From contig JALHLU010000014.1 in the NCBI GenBank assembly GCA_022844345.1, positions 1-64,000 of the forward strand: a DNA stretch of 64,000 bases, given 5' to 3'. A model generated the notes under the pieces. It worked only from the letters and a program-made list of their open reading frames with translations. It did no database searches and was not told the origin of the DNA. A program made the position numbers and the translations under genes. The stretch comes from Hyphomonadaceae bacterium. GTDB taxonomy: Bacteria > Pseudomonadota > Alphaproteobacteria > Caulobacterales > Hyphomonadaceae. Below are positions 44,031 through 51,629 of this stretch, one piece after another (positions within the stretch are counted from its first letter, which is position 1; every line of letters starts with the position of its first letter).

Positions 44031-44265
44031 AGCAAGCGCTCGGTCGCTCCACGTGAGGTCGCCAGACAGCCGGGGCCAGGAACGAGAACAGGGAGTCGGA
44101 GAGCGTCTGGCGGTCACGCTCGGTCCCGCCGCCCAAGCGCGGCTCCTTCGGGCGCGACCCTGCGGGCGCTCCGCGCCGCCAGACACTCGACGGCGCTTCC
44201 CGCCATGCAGCACCGGAAAGATCCGGTGCGCAGGCTCCTTGCAGCCTTCATTCTGGTTGGCCGCC
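44031..44265. repeat. 235-bp direct repeat, copy 2
   Basis: Same unit as 40932-41166, with inverted arms GTCTGGCGG at 44105-44113 and CCGCCAGAC at 44176-44184. After this copy the sequence runs directly into ICE backbone DNA ahead of a 53-codon gene, so this copy or copy 1 is the ancestral one and the other arose with insertion of the kinase module. Confidence 0.9.
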
Positions 44266-44356
44266 CTGACGGTCGGCGTGGACGTGACTGTCCATGCAGA
44301 CCGTTTCCGAGTTCGTGCGGAACGGGAATTGGTTGCTCAGGTCATTGCAGTGTGCC

Positions 44357-44490
44357 GGGCGTGATGGACCGCCTCAAGGGACGACGGGGCCCCACCATTT
44401 TCTTGGCGGAAGAGCCAAGAAAATCGTCACCCCCATCGCCGCTGCGCGGTCGCGCCTGGGCGCGATCCCTTGACCCGATCCATCACGCCC
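44357..44490. repeat. 25-nt imperfect inverted repeat with inner hairpin (oriT or leader candidate)
   Basis: The left arm 44357-44381 (GGGCGTGATGGA...CAAGGGA) and right arm 44466-44490 (TCCCTTG...TCCATCACGCCC) pair at 21 of 25 positions. Between them lies a perfect 10-bp hairpin TTTTCTTGGC (44398-44407) / GCCAAGAAAA (44414-44423). The structure ends 37 bp before a small gene and about 2 kb before the relaxase gene, from which it is separated by the IS110 insertion. No coding sequence overlaps it. Confidence 0.6.
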
Positions 44491-44527
44491 GCCCGCCGGC
44501 ATCGTCCTTCAAACACAGGAGACGACG

Positions 44528-44689
44528 ATGTTCACGAAGACCTTCACGATCGAGCGCCACATCGAGGAACTGCGTGCCGAATTGCGCGGGACTATGGATG
44601 TCGAGGAGGCGCGCACTATCAAGGCCGAGCTGGACGCCATGCTTCTAGCCGCCGGTGACCTCAACCGCGAGAGCGAGATGATGGCCTGA
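44528..44689 (+). CDS. Small 53-residue ICE backbone protein
   Basis: ATG 44528 with a CAGGAGACGACG leader (AGGAG 6 bp upstream) opens a 53-residue frame, MFTKTFTIERHIEELRAELR through MDVEEARTIKAELDAMLLAA, ending MMA. It is acidic, fully helical and free of membrane segments. The strong ribosome-binding site and codon pattern support it as real; the function is unknown. It lies just upstream of the IS110 element and downstream of the large inverted repeat. Confidence 0.6.
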   Translation: MFTKTFTIERHIEELRAELRGTMDVEEARTIKAELDAMLLAAGDLNRESEMMA

Positions 44690-44961
44690 CGAGAGCGCAG
44701 CGAGAGCGGCGCTTGTCGCTCTCGTTGCTGTCGTTCCCCAGCTGGCTGGATGGTCTCGCATGCAGTGGCGTGCGGCAAAGTGAGAGCACGCGGCGGATTG
44801 CGGTGGAGGGGTGGGTAGATTGCGGGGTGCGGTGGATGGGGAGAGTGCGGTGGAATGCCGATACCCGGGTGGGCACGAGGGCAGTGGCGGGAGCGACCAA
44901 GGCTCTGCGAGGATAGGTAGTCCGTGGCCATCGGGGCTGCGGCCTGTCCCGGAGAGCTGTC
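44690..44961 (+). mobile_element. IS110-family element, 5' non-coding part (bridge RNA candidate region)
   Basis: The 272 bp between the 53-codon gene and the transposase have no gene. IS110-group elements encode a structured bridge RNA in the non-coding end upstream of the transposase, so this is where it should lie. CGAGAGCG / CGCTCTCG repeats near 44690-44740 could form a stem, and a G-rich, purine-biased stretch follows (about 44800-44900). IS110 elements lack inverted repeats, so the left boundary cannot be fixed here. Confidence 0.45.
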
Positions 44962-46002
44962 ATGGAGAAGCACTACGTCGGCCTGGATGTTTCCACGAAG
45001 AAGACCTCAGTCTGTGTCCTGTCTGAGGACGGCGAGATTTTGCTTGAGACGGACGTCGCCACCGACCCGCTTGAGATTTGCGCGGCCATTAGGCCTTGGC
45101 GCAGGTCGCTGACCAAGGTTGGCCACGAGACGGGATCGCTCTCGCCCTGGTTGCACAAGGAGCTGCAGCGGGCAGGGTTACCCATCGTCTGCCTCGAGGC
45201 GCTGCACACGCGCGCGTCGCTGGCGGCACAGCGCAACAAGACAGACCGCAACGACGCACTCGGCATCGCCCAGCTTCTACGGTCGGGCTGGTGCAAGACG
45301 GTCCACGTGAAGAGCGATGAGGCGCACCGGCTGAGGCTGCTGCTGGCGCACCGCCGGGCACTCAAGCGGAAGGCTGTCGACATCGAGAACGCCCTGCGCC
45401 AGACGCTGAAGGCGTTCGGGATCCGGCTACATGGTGTCGGGCGTGGCCAGTTCCGGGAGGCTATCGAAGAGGCGGCCGGCGACGATCCGCTGCTGATGGG
45501 CCTTACCGAAGCGATGCTCAGGGCTCGCGATGCGCTGCTGGCTGAGTTCAACGCCATGCACAAGCTGGTCGAGCGTCTGGCCGTCCATGATCCTGTTTGT
45601 CGGCGTTTCATGACGGTGCCTGGCGTTGGACCAGTCACAGCTGTCGCATTCAAGGCCTCCGTCGATGATCCCACCCGTTTCCGGCGATCACGCACATTGG
45701 GAGCCCATTTCGGCCTCACGCCACAACGCTACCAGTCTGGCGCAATTGATATTCAGGGATCGATATCGAAGCGAGGGGACGGCGAAGTCCGCGTCCTGCT
45801 GTTTGAGGCGGCGCGATCCATGATGAAACGCTCCAAGCTCAACTCAGCGTTGAAATCCTGGGGCCTCAGATTGGCGAAGAAGCGTGGAATGAAGCGAGCC
45901 GCGATCGCAGTCGCCCGGAAGCTTGCCGCCATCCTGCACCGGATGTGGCTGGACGGTTCGGAGTTCCGCTTCACGCGCCAAGCTGAGTTGCAGTCCGCGT
46001 AA
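44962..46002 (+). CDS. IS110-family DEDD transposase (recombinase)
   Basis: A 346-residue transposase that appears intact. The N-terminal RuvC-like DEDD domain begins YVGLDVSTKKTSVCVLSEDG, with the middle acidic residues in GHETGSLSPWLHKEL and the last pair in KTDRNDALGIAQLL. The C-terminal Transposase_20 domain carries PGVGPVTAVAFKASVDDPTR, FGLTPQRYQSGAIDIQGSIS (with the catalytic-Ser segment following) and KRGDGEVRVLLFEAA. The start ATG 44962 is preceded by CCGGAGAGCTGTC. The element sits between the large inverted repeat and the relaxase gene. Confidence 0.93.
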   Translation: MEKHYVGLDVSTKKTSVCVLSEDGEILLETDVATDPLEICAAIRPWRRSLTKVGHETGSLSPWLHKELQRAGLPIVCLEALHTRASLAAQRNKTDRNDALGIAQLLRSGWCKTVHVKSDEAHRLRLLLAHRRALKRKAVDIENALRQTLKAFGIRLHGVGRGQFREAIEEAAGDDPLLMGLTEAMLRARDALLAEFNAMHKLVERLAVHDPVCRRFMTVPGVGPVTAVAFKASVDDPTRFRRSRTLGAHFGLTPQRYQSGAIDIQGSISKRGDGEVRVLLFEAARSMMKRSKLNSALKSWGLRLAKKRGMKRAAIAVARKLAAILHRMWLDGSEFRFTRQAELQSA

Positions 46003-46491
46003 CTCAGCTCTCGTTTTCACCCATCGAGCTTCGTCCCGGCATGTCCGGCAGACGAGCGACCAGGAGCAAAAGACCGGCGGTGAGTTCGCTATCTTGCATG
46101 TCGTCTCGATCCTCAACCGATCGACAGCACGACGCTGGAATGCCTGAGGCCTGAGCCCCGCCGACCCGATATCGGCATGCGCCGCGGACGCTGTTTGCGT
46201 CATCCGAGCGCGAACTACTGCATGGCCCTGGATGCTCGTATCGCCGACCCGACGACGATGATCGATTGCAGCTTGAAGGATGACCAGATGAGCGCATGAT
46301 GCTCGGGCAGAGTCAGATCCACCCACTACTGCAAGATAAAGCACGTACCGTGCTGCGGGCCTTACAGCCCTGTCTGCACATAGATCTTTGCACCGTGGAT
46401 TAGCGCCACGCTTGCAGTGCATGCGTCGCGTTTCGTTGCGAGGGTGCAAGCGGTGGAAATCGCCACGTCGCCAATGATGATGTTCGTCATC
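46003..46491. other. Non-coding region between IS110 transposase and relaxase
   Basis: About 490 bp with no convincing gene. It must contain the right end of the IS110 element and the original upstream region of the relaxase gene, possibly including oriT. Small hairpins such as GCACGTACCGTGC near 46340 and stretches of GATGATGATC-like repeats are present. The reading frame of the relaxase extends back to 46417 without a good ribosome-binding site. Confidence 0.35.
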
Positions 46492-48483
46492 ATGGCGACA
46501 CACGAGAACGAGTTCGAACCGAGGCTTGGCAAGCCGCCCGCTGACCGGGCGCCGAAGCTCAAGGGCGTGCGGTCCGCGGTGCGGCAGATGACGCGTCAGC
46601 CTCGCTCCTCCGGTCCAAAACCCCGGCAGCCAAGCGTGCGGGCGCACTTCGCCAAAGGGTCGGCTGGTCGAACACGGCAGCCAGCTGTCGCCGCCCGGCG
46701 TGTGGTCGTGAAGATGCGATACGCTGCCAATGGCGGCGGGCGGGCGGCGCCCCTGCGGGCGCACGTCGCCTACCTCTCTCGCGAAGGGGCGCAGCGCAGA
46801 CGCTCGCCCGAGGTCGCCGCCGATTCGAAGCCTAAAGATCCCACGCGGTCAGTCGACTATCTGACGCGCGAGGAAGCCGGCGGATCAATCCACTTCGCAT
46901 TCTACGATCGGGCGAGTGATACGGTGGATGCGAAAGCGATTACCGCGGGCTGGTCCGAAGACCCGCGGCACTTCCGGATGATCGTCAGCGCCGAAGACGG
47001 CGCAGCGCTTGGCGATCTCCGGCCCTTCATCCGGGAGGTCATGGCAGGGTTGGAAGCCAAGCTCGGGACCCGGCTCGAATGGCTGGCTGTCGATCATCAC
47101 GACACCGACAATCCACACACCCACGTCCTGATCCGGGGACGGCGGCCGGACGGCCAGGAGTTGTTCATTCCATCCCGGCTGATCTCCTCGAGTATCCGGG
47201 AGCAGGCGCAGGACATCGTCACGCGGGTCCTGGGACCGAGGCTCGGCGTTGACCTGGTTCATGAGCGGTTCGCCGACATCGGCCGGATGGCGGTGACGCC
47301 CCTCGATCGCGAACTGGCGGCGGCCGCTCGCGCCGGAGCCATTATGCCGACGAGACCGGATCTGATCGCGCGGCTGGAGCGGCTGGAGGGATGGGGTTTG
47401 GCCGAAAGGGGGACGGATGGCTGGCGTCTCGACGGCGGCCTGGCGACCCGGCTCCGGGCCATGGCCGCGCATGAGGACGTGGTGCGAGCCGTTGCGTCAG
47501 TGCAGCCGGGCAGGGAGCCGCGCCTTGTCCTCGAAGCCGATCGCAACATTCCTGTCATCGGGGAACTCGTCCATCTCGGCCCAGTCGATGAAATCGGCGA
47601 CCAGTTCCTGGCCGTCGTCGAAACCGGCAGCGGGGAACTCCGCTACGCGCGGTTCGAACGTCCACAGGATCTCGCTGTCCTCGGCGGCGCTGAACCGGGA
47701 GCAATAGTCAGCTTTGAGCCAAATGTTGCGACGGTCCGTGCCTCGGATCAGGCTGTCGCTCGGATCGCAGCGAGCAGCGGTGGTATCTACTCGACGCGAA
47801 TCCACGGTGAGCTGGAGCCGAACGTCGACCACCGGCTCGTTGCCGCCAACGTTCGCAGGCTCGAGGTCATGCGGCGCATGGGGCTGGTTCAGCGGTCGGG
47901 GAATGGCGAGTTCATCGTGGGCCAGGATCACCTCGCGAACGCGATGGCGTTCGAGGAGCGTCTGGTTGGCAGGGCGCCGTTCTCAGTCCAGGTCGCGAGC
48001 TACTGGTCGCTGGGTGAACAGGTCGAAGCGAGAGCCCCGACACATCTGGATCGCGTCCTGATCGGTGACGTGGAGGGCCCTTCGGGTGAGGCCAGGATCG
48101 CGCGCGAGTTCGAGCTGGCGCTCCAGCAACGGCGTCTCTTCCTGATTGAGCAGGGATGGATGGCGCCACATGAGGCAGCGCCATCTAGGCAAGCGATGCA
48201 GCGGTTGGCGCAGCTTGAACTGACGAACCGGGCGAGGGTCCTTTCGGGTGATCTGGGAATGCCGGTGCTGACCTACGACGCCCATCGCGTGTCAGGCGTC
48301 TATGCTCGCAGGATCGATTTGGCGCAGGGGCGCATGGCGCTGATCGTCGGGGAGCGACAGGCCAATCTGGTGCCCTGGCGACCGGCGCTTGAGAGGTTTG
48401 CTGGCAGGGAAGTTGAGGGTGTGATGCGCGGACAGGGCCTGTCGTGGACCCTGGCGCGAGGGATCGGACTGGGGATTGGATGA
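46492..48483 (+). CDS. DUF3363 / VirD2-like conjugative relaxase
   Basis: About 663 residues from ATG 46492 (MATHENEFEPRLGKPPADRA); in-frame ATGs at 46474 and 46417 are possible alternatives. The N-terminal relaxase domain carries RYAANGGGRAAPLRAHVAYL, the HFRMIVSAEDG segment and the three-His motif LAVDHHDTDNPHTHVLIRG; the C-terminal 400 residues are the DUF3363 region. The enzyme nicks oriT and pilots the strand to TraG. Its usual neighbour traF lies 36 kb away, and an IS110 element lies directly upstream, which may affect expression. The frame itself is intact. Confidence 0.87.
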   Translation: MATHENEFEPRLGKPPADRAPKLKGVRSAVRQMTRQPRSSGPKPRQPSVRAHFAKGSAGRTRQPAVAARRVVVKMRYAANGGGRAAPLRAHVAYLSREGAQRRRSPEVAADSKPKDPTRSVDYLTREEAGGSIHFAFYDRASDTVDAKAITAGWSEDPRHFRMIVSAEDGAALGDLRPFIREVMAGLEAKLGTRLEWLAVDHHDTDNPHTHVLIRGRRPDGQELFIPSRLISSSIREQAQDIVTRVLGPRLGVDLVHERFADIGRMAVTPLDRELAAAARAGAIMPTRPDLIARLERLEGWGLAERGTDGWRLDGGLATRLRAMAAHEDVVRAVASVQPGREPRLVLEADRNIPVIGELVHLGPVDEIGDQFLAVVETGSGELRYARFERPQDLAVLGGAEPGAIVSFEPNVATVRASDQAVARIAASSGGIYSTRIHGELEPNVDHRLVAANVRRLEVMRRMGLVQRSGNGEFIVGQDHLANAMAFEERLVGRAPFSVQVASYWSLGEQVEARAPTHLDRVLIGDVEGPSGEARIAREFELALQQRRLFLIEQGWMAPHEAAPSRQAMQRLAQLELTNRARVLSGDLGMPVLTYDAHRVSGVYARRIDLAQGRMALIVGERQANLVPWRPALERFAGREVEGVMRGQGLSWTLARGIGLGIG

Positions 48484-48651
48484 CCGATGTTGGCGCCTTC
48501 TGGCCGTTCGGCACGCGGCTGCCTTAGCTTGCTCGGCCGTCGCTGAAACCTTCGGCGCACTCGTCGTCGACCTCTGCGGAATCTGTTCAAACCGCTTTAA
48601 TTCCAGCATCATAAATAGGGGTAAGCCGGGGGGTGCGATTGGAGTAACGCA

Positions 48652-50562
48652 ATGATCGACGGAGATAGCGACCGCTCCACCGCGACGCTACGCTTGATTG
48701 AAGTACTCGCGGGTGTCGGACATTGGCGGTACGATCTCGCAACGGAGCAGGTATTCTGGTCGGACGAAGTCTACCGGATACATGGTCTCGAACCGCGCTC
48801 CATCGCTCCGGACTTCCCGACCGTCATTGCCGCCTATCATGTAGATGACCAAGCGGTGCTGGTCGGGCTTGTGTCGAAAGCCATAGCTACCGGACAGGGT
48901 TACGCTTTCAAACTGCGTCTTACGCGCCCCTCTGATGGCGATCAGCGGATCGTTCGCGCAGTGGCTGAGGCTACGTGTGATGCTGAGGGGCGCACCGTGG
49001 AACTCTTCGGCGTCTTTCAGGACATAACCGCCGACGAAACCGCTCGCATGCAGATTGCCGAAAGCGAAGCAAAGTACCGGTTGCTGGCCGAGAACGCACG
49101 CGACATCATTTTGCGCGCCGGGCCGCAGGGGATCATATCCTACGTTTCGCCCTCGTGCCGGCTGCTTGGGTTCGAACCGGAGCAGGTGATTGGCCGCTCC
49201 ACTTTCGATTTCGTCGCCCGTGAAGATCATGAACGTTTACGTGTCACGCTCAAGCAATTGTTCAGCGGTGAAGAGCCCGACCCAGCGCTGGATCGCGAGT
49301 TCAAAGTGCTGGGCGCGGATGGCCGCGAGTTCTGGCTGGAGGGTCGGCCCAGCGTTCTGCGCGACGAAAGCGGATCGCCAGTGGAGTTTGTCTCCGCGTT
49401 TCGTGACGTCACGGAGCGCAAGGGACTTATTGAACGCCTCGGAGCGGAAGTCAGCCGCGCGGACACGGCATTGCAGCAGAAGCAGGAACTGGTCACAAAC
49501 CTCTCGCACGACTTCAAGGCGCCGCTTGGCTCCATACTGGCATACGCCTCGCGATTGAAGGCGGAGGGGCTAACCGACATCGCAGCAATCGGCAGCAAAA
49601 TCGCTTTTCAGACGGAGGAGTTGCTAGCGATGGTCGGCGATCTTCTGGACCGCGCTGCTTTAGACGCTGGCAAGTTGTACGTTCGGGAAGAGACTTTCAG
49701 CCTTAGCTCCCTTGTGACTTCCGTCATCGACGCCCTCGCGCCTGCCATCGGTGACAAGACGTTGACGCTCGAGATGGTTATGCACCCTGACGCACCACGC
49801 ATGGTAACCGGCGACAAGGGGCGCACACGTCGTGTCCTCATGAATCTCGCCGGAAATGCGATCAAGTTTGCGGACGTAGGAGAGGTGACAATCGAAGTGG
49901 GGCCGTGTGAGCAAACGGGCCAGATCCGCTTCAGCGTGACAGACGATGGTCCTGGTCTCTCTGAAGCCATGATACCGCTGTTGTTCGAGCGGTTCATGCC
50001 GCCAGCCGCGACGTTGCTACCTGATCGTCAGGGGCACGGCCTCGGCCTCGCCATCTGCAAGGAGATCATTGGCGAGCTCGGTGGTCACATGGGCTGGTCG
50101 CCGAATATCGAGGGGCGGGGGAGCAAGTTCTGGTTTGAAATTCCGCTGCCCGAGTCCTTCATCATGTTGTCGGATACCAGCGCAGCACTTCCGGCCAAGT
50201 CGATTCTTGTGATTGACGACAATCCTGCGTTCCGGGCCCTTCTCGGAGAGATGCTGCGCGCCATGGGTCACGATGTCATTGTTTACGGTTCCGGCGCGAG
50301 CGGACTCGCGGCCGCGCATGACAAACACTTTGACGTTGCTTTCGTCGATCTCATGTTGCTGGATGCAGGTGGCGAGGATGTCGTTCTCGCGTTGCGTGCT
50401 GCTGAGCCCGGTCCAGCAATCGTGCTCATGTCCGCAGCCGACTGGAACATGGGCGCTTGCCCCGTTGAAAAACGCCCGGATGCCTTCCTGGCCAAGCCGT
50501 TTGATGCCGGCGAACTTGTTGCGGTGCTGACGGCCGTCTCTTCCCACGGCCCGCTAGACTAA
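48652..50562 (+). CDS. Soluble PAS-PAS hybrid sensor histidine kinase
   Basis: A 636-residue cytoplasmic hybrid kinase with no membrane segment. PAS domains lie at about residues 20-130 (GHWRYDLATEQVFWSDEVYR) and 140-260 (ISYVSPSCRLLGFEPEQVIG). The HisKA motif is NLSHDFKAPLGS with H286. The ATPase domain has VLMNLAGNAIKFA, VTDDGPGLS and GHGLGLAICKEIIGELGG. The C-terminal receiver (SILVIDDNPAFRALLGEM) has phospho-acceptor D566 in VAFVDLMLLD. It has no output domain, is not paired with a regulator gene and lies between the relaxase and the HTH gene at the ICE end. The start has a short purine-rich stretch upstream. Confidence 0.9.
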   Translation: MIDGDSDRSTATLRLIEVLAGVGHWRYDLATEQVFWSDEVYRIHGLEPRSIAPDFPTVIAAYHVDDQAVLVGLVSKAIATGQGYAFKLRLTRPSDGDQRIVRAVAEATCDAEGRTVELFGVFQDITADETARMQIAESEAKYRLLAENARDIILRAGPQGIISYVSPSCRLLGFEPEQVIGRSTFDFVAREDHERLRVTLKQLFSGEEPDPALDREFKVLGADGREFWLEGRPSVLRDESGSPVEFVSAFRDVTERKGLIERLGAEVSRADTALQQKQELVTNLSHDFKAPLGSILAYASRLKAEGLTDIAAIGSKIAFQTEELLAMVGDLLDRAALDAGKLYVREETFSLSSLVTSVIDALAPAIGDKTLTLEMVMHPDAPRMVTGDKGRTRRVLMNLAGNAIKFADVGEVTIEVGPCEQTGQIRFSVTDDGPGLSEAMIPLLFERFMPPAATLLPDRQGHGLGLAICKEIIGELGGHMGWSPNIEGRGSKFWFEIPLPESFIMLSDTSAALPAKSILVIDDNPAFRALLGEMLRAMGHDVIVYGSGASGLAAAHDKHFDVAFVDLMLLDAGGEDVVLALRAAEPGPAIVLMSAADWNMGACPVEKRPDAFLAKPFDAGELVAVLTAVSSHGPLD

Positions 50563-50814
50563 CAGAGGACGGAGGCTCGATTGGGGCATGGGCGATCGCC
50601 ACGCGTCTTAGTTTCACGCGGCCAAAGCAGTAGCCGCACAGCACTTAGTGGGAATACTGGGATACGACTCTGGCAGTTCATTCTTCCGGGCGAGCAGTGT
50701 GTTCTCGCCCGGCTAGAATTCTACACCGTGAATCCACCGCAAACACGCGCGTTGGTTTCAAGCGGTTGAGTTCGGGCCACGGCCGCGCCCAATGTCGATG
50801 GCGTGGAGTGCGTG

Positions 50815-51291
50815 ATGAAGGGCAAACGAGCGAAGAGCGCTGATCAGCCGAAGGGTTCGGCACAGCTCGATTTGTTTTCCCGGCCATTCCCGCCGCCGGT
50901 CGAAACGCGATCTCCGCTTCTGGTCGAGCAGGTGCGCGCTCCAGTCGTCGCGCAGGAGAGAGAGCAACCGGCCAAGAACACGGTCGATCCGCTCCTCGAC
51001 TACATTCTTGGCACGTCGCGTGGTCGAGGTCGGCCGCAGAAAATCCTGAATGCCGTTGTCGCGTCGGTGGCCGAACCACGGCGCCTACTCGATGTTCGCG
51101 AAGCGGCTTTGCGCCTTGGACTGTCGAAGTCGACTCTCGACAAGATGAGATGCCTGGGTCGCGGTCCACGCTTCATCCGAGCGACCGACCGCGCCATTCG
51201 TTACGACCCGGCTGACCTCGAAGCCTTCGCTTCGGATCGCCGCCGGCAGTCCACTTCGCAGGATGCGGCATCCGCCGCGATGGGCGCGTAA
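50815..51291 (+). CDS. AlpA/excisionase-like helix-turn-helix protein
   Basis: About 158 residues from ATG 50815 (MKGKRAKSADQPKGSAQLDL), with GGAG 6 bp upstream; a GTG at 50803 in frame is an alternative. The C-terminal half is a MerR-like HTH_17 domain of AlpA/Xis type: LLDVREAALRLGLSKSTLDK followed by GPRFIRATDRAIRYDPADLE. The N-terminal half is polar and disordered. It is the last gene before the tRNA. In ICEs such proteins act as recombination directionality factors or activators of excision, so a role in ICE excision is likely. No integrase gene accompanies it here. Confidence 0.8.
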   Translation: MKGKRAKSADQPKGSAQLDLFSRPFPPPVETRSPLLVEQVRAPVVAQEREQPAKNTVDPLLDYILGTSRGRGRPQKILNAVVASVAEPRRLLDVREAALRLGLSKSTLDKMRCLGRGPRFIRATDRAIRYDPADLEAFASDRRRQSTSQDAASAAMGA

Positions 51292-51445
51292 GACCCTTCA
51301 CTCGATTTTCGGAAACGCCCTGTCACGCCGTCCAACACAGCGCGTCGCTCGTCTTTGCTGTGAGTGATTTTGGCTCGCGGTGCTTCCGATGTGCTTCCGG
51401 GTGCATATCGCGGCGTGTAAGCGTTGAGCTAAGTGTTTGAAAAGA

Positions 51446-51521
51446 TGGTGCTGCCTAGGTGACTTGAACACCTGACCCCCGCATTACGAATGCGGTGCTC
51501 TACCAGCTGAGCTAAGGCAGC
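51446..51521 (-). tRNA. tRNA-Thr (anticodon CGU), likely ICE attachment site
   Basis: A complete cloverleaf on the minus strand from 51521 to 51446 including an encoded CCA. The acceptor stem GCTGCCT/AGGCAGC, D stem GCTC/GAGC, anticodon stem CCGCA/TGCGG with loop TTCGTAA, and T stem AGGTG/CACCT with loop TTCAAGT all pair. The anticodon CGT reads ACG, threonine. Its 3' end faces the mobile element, the usual geometry for ICE integration into a tRNA gene. The matching attachment repeat must lie beyond the left edge. The 154 bp between the HTH gene and the tRNA contain two GTGCTTCCG direct repeats near 51380-51400. Confidence 0.95.
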
Positions 51522-51578
51522 GTCCGGCTTTGGGGCCAGAGGGGCGCGCTATAACCCGGACGGGGTCCCGAAAGCAAG

Positions 51579-51607
51579 TCGGCCGCCGCCCGGAAGGCAG
51601 CGGCCGA
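51579..51607 (-). terminator. Hairpin downstream of the methyltransferase-like gene
   Basis: Arms TCGGCCGC (51579-51586) and GCGGCCGA (51600-51607); read on the minus strand the stem is followed by a T-rich ACTTGCTTT. It lies 22 bp after the stop at 51630. Confidence 0.5.
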
Positions 51608-51629
51608 TTGTTAACGTTCAAACAGGCGT

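Noticed and set aside
43519-44136. A 205-codon minus-strand frame treated as a complete gene
   Set aside because: Only about 45 residues look like a known protein (IS66 TnpA), and the frame crosses the 235-bp repeat; listed as a remnant only.
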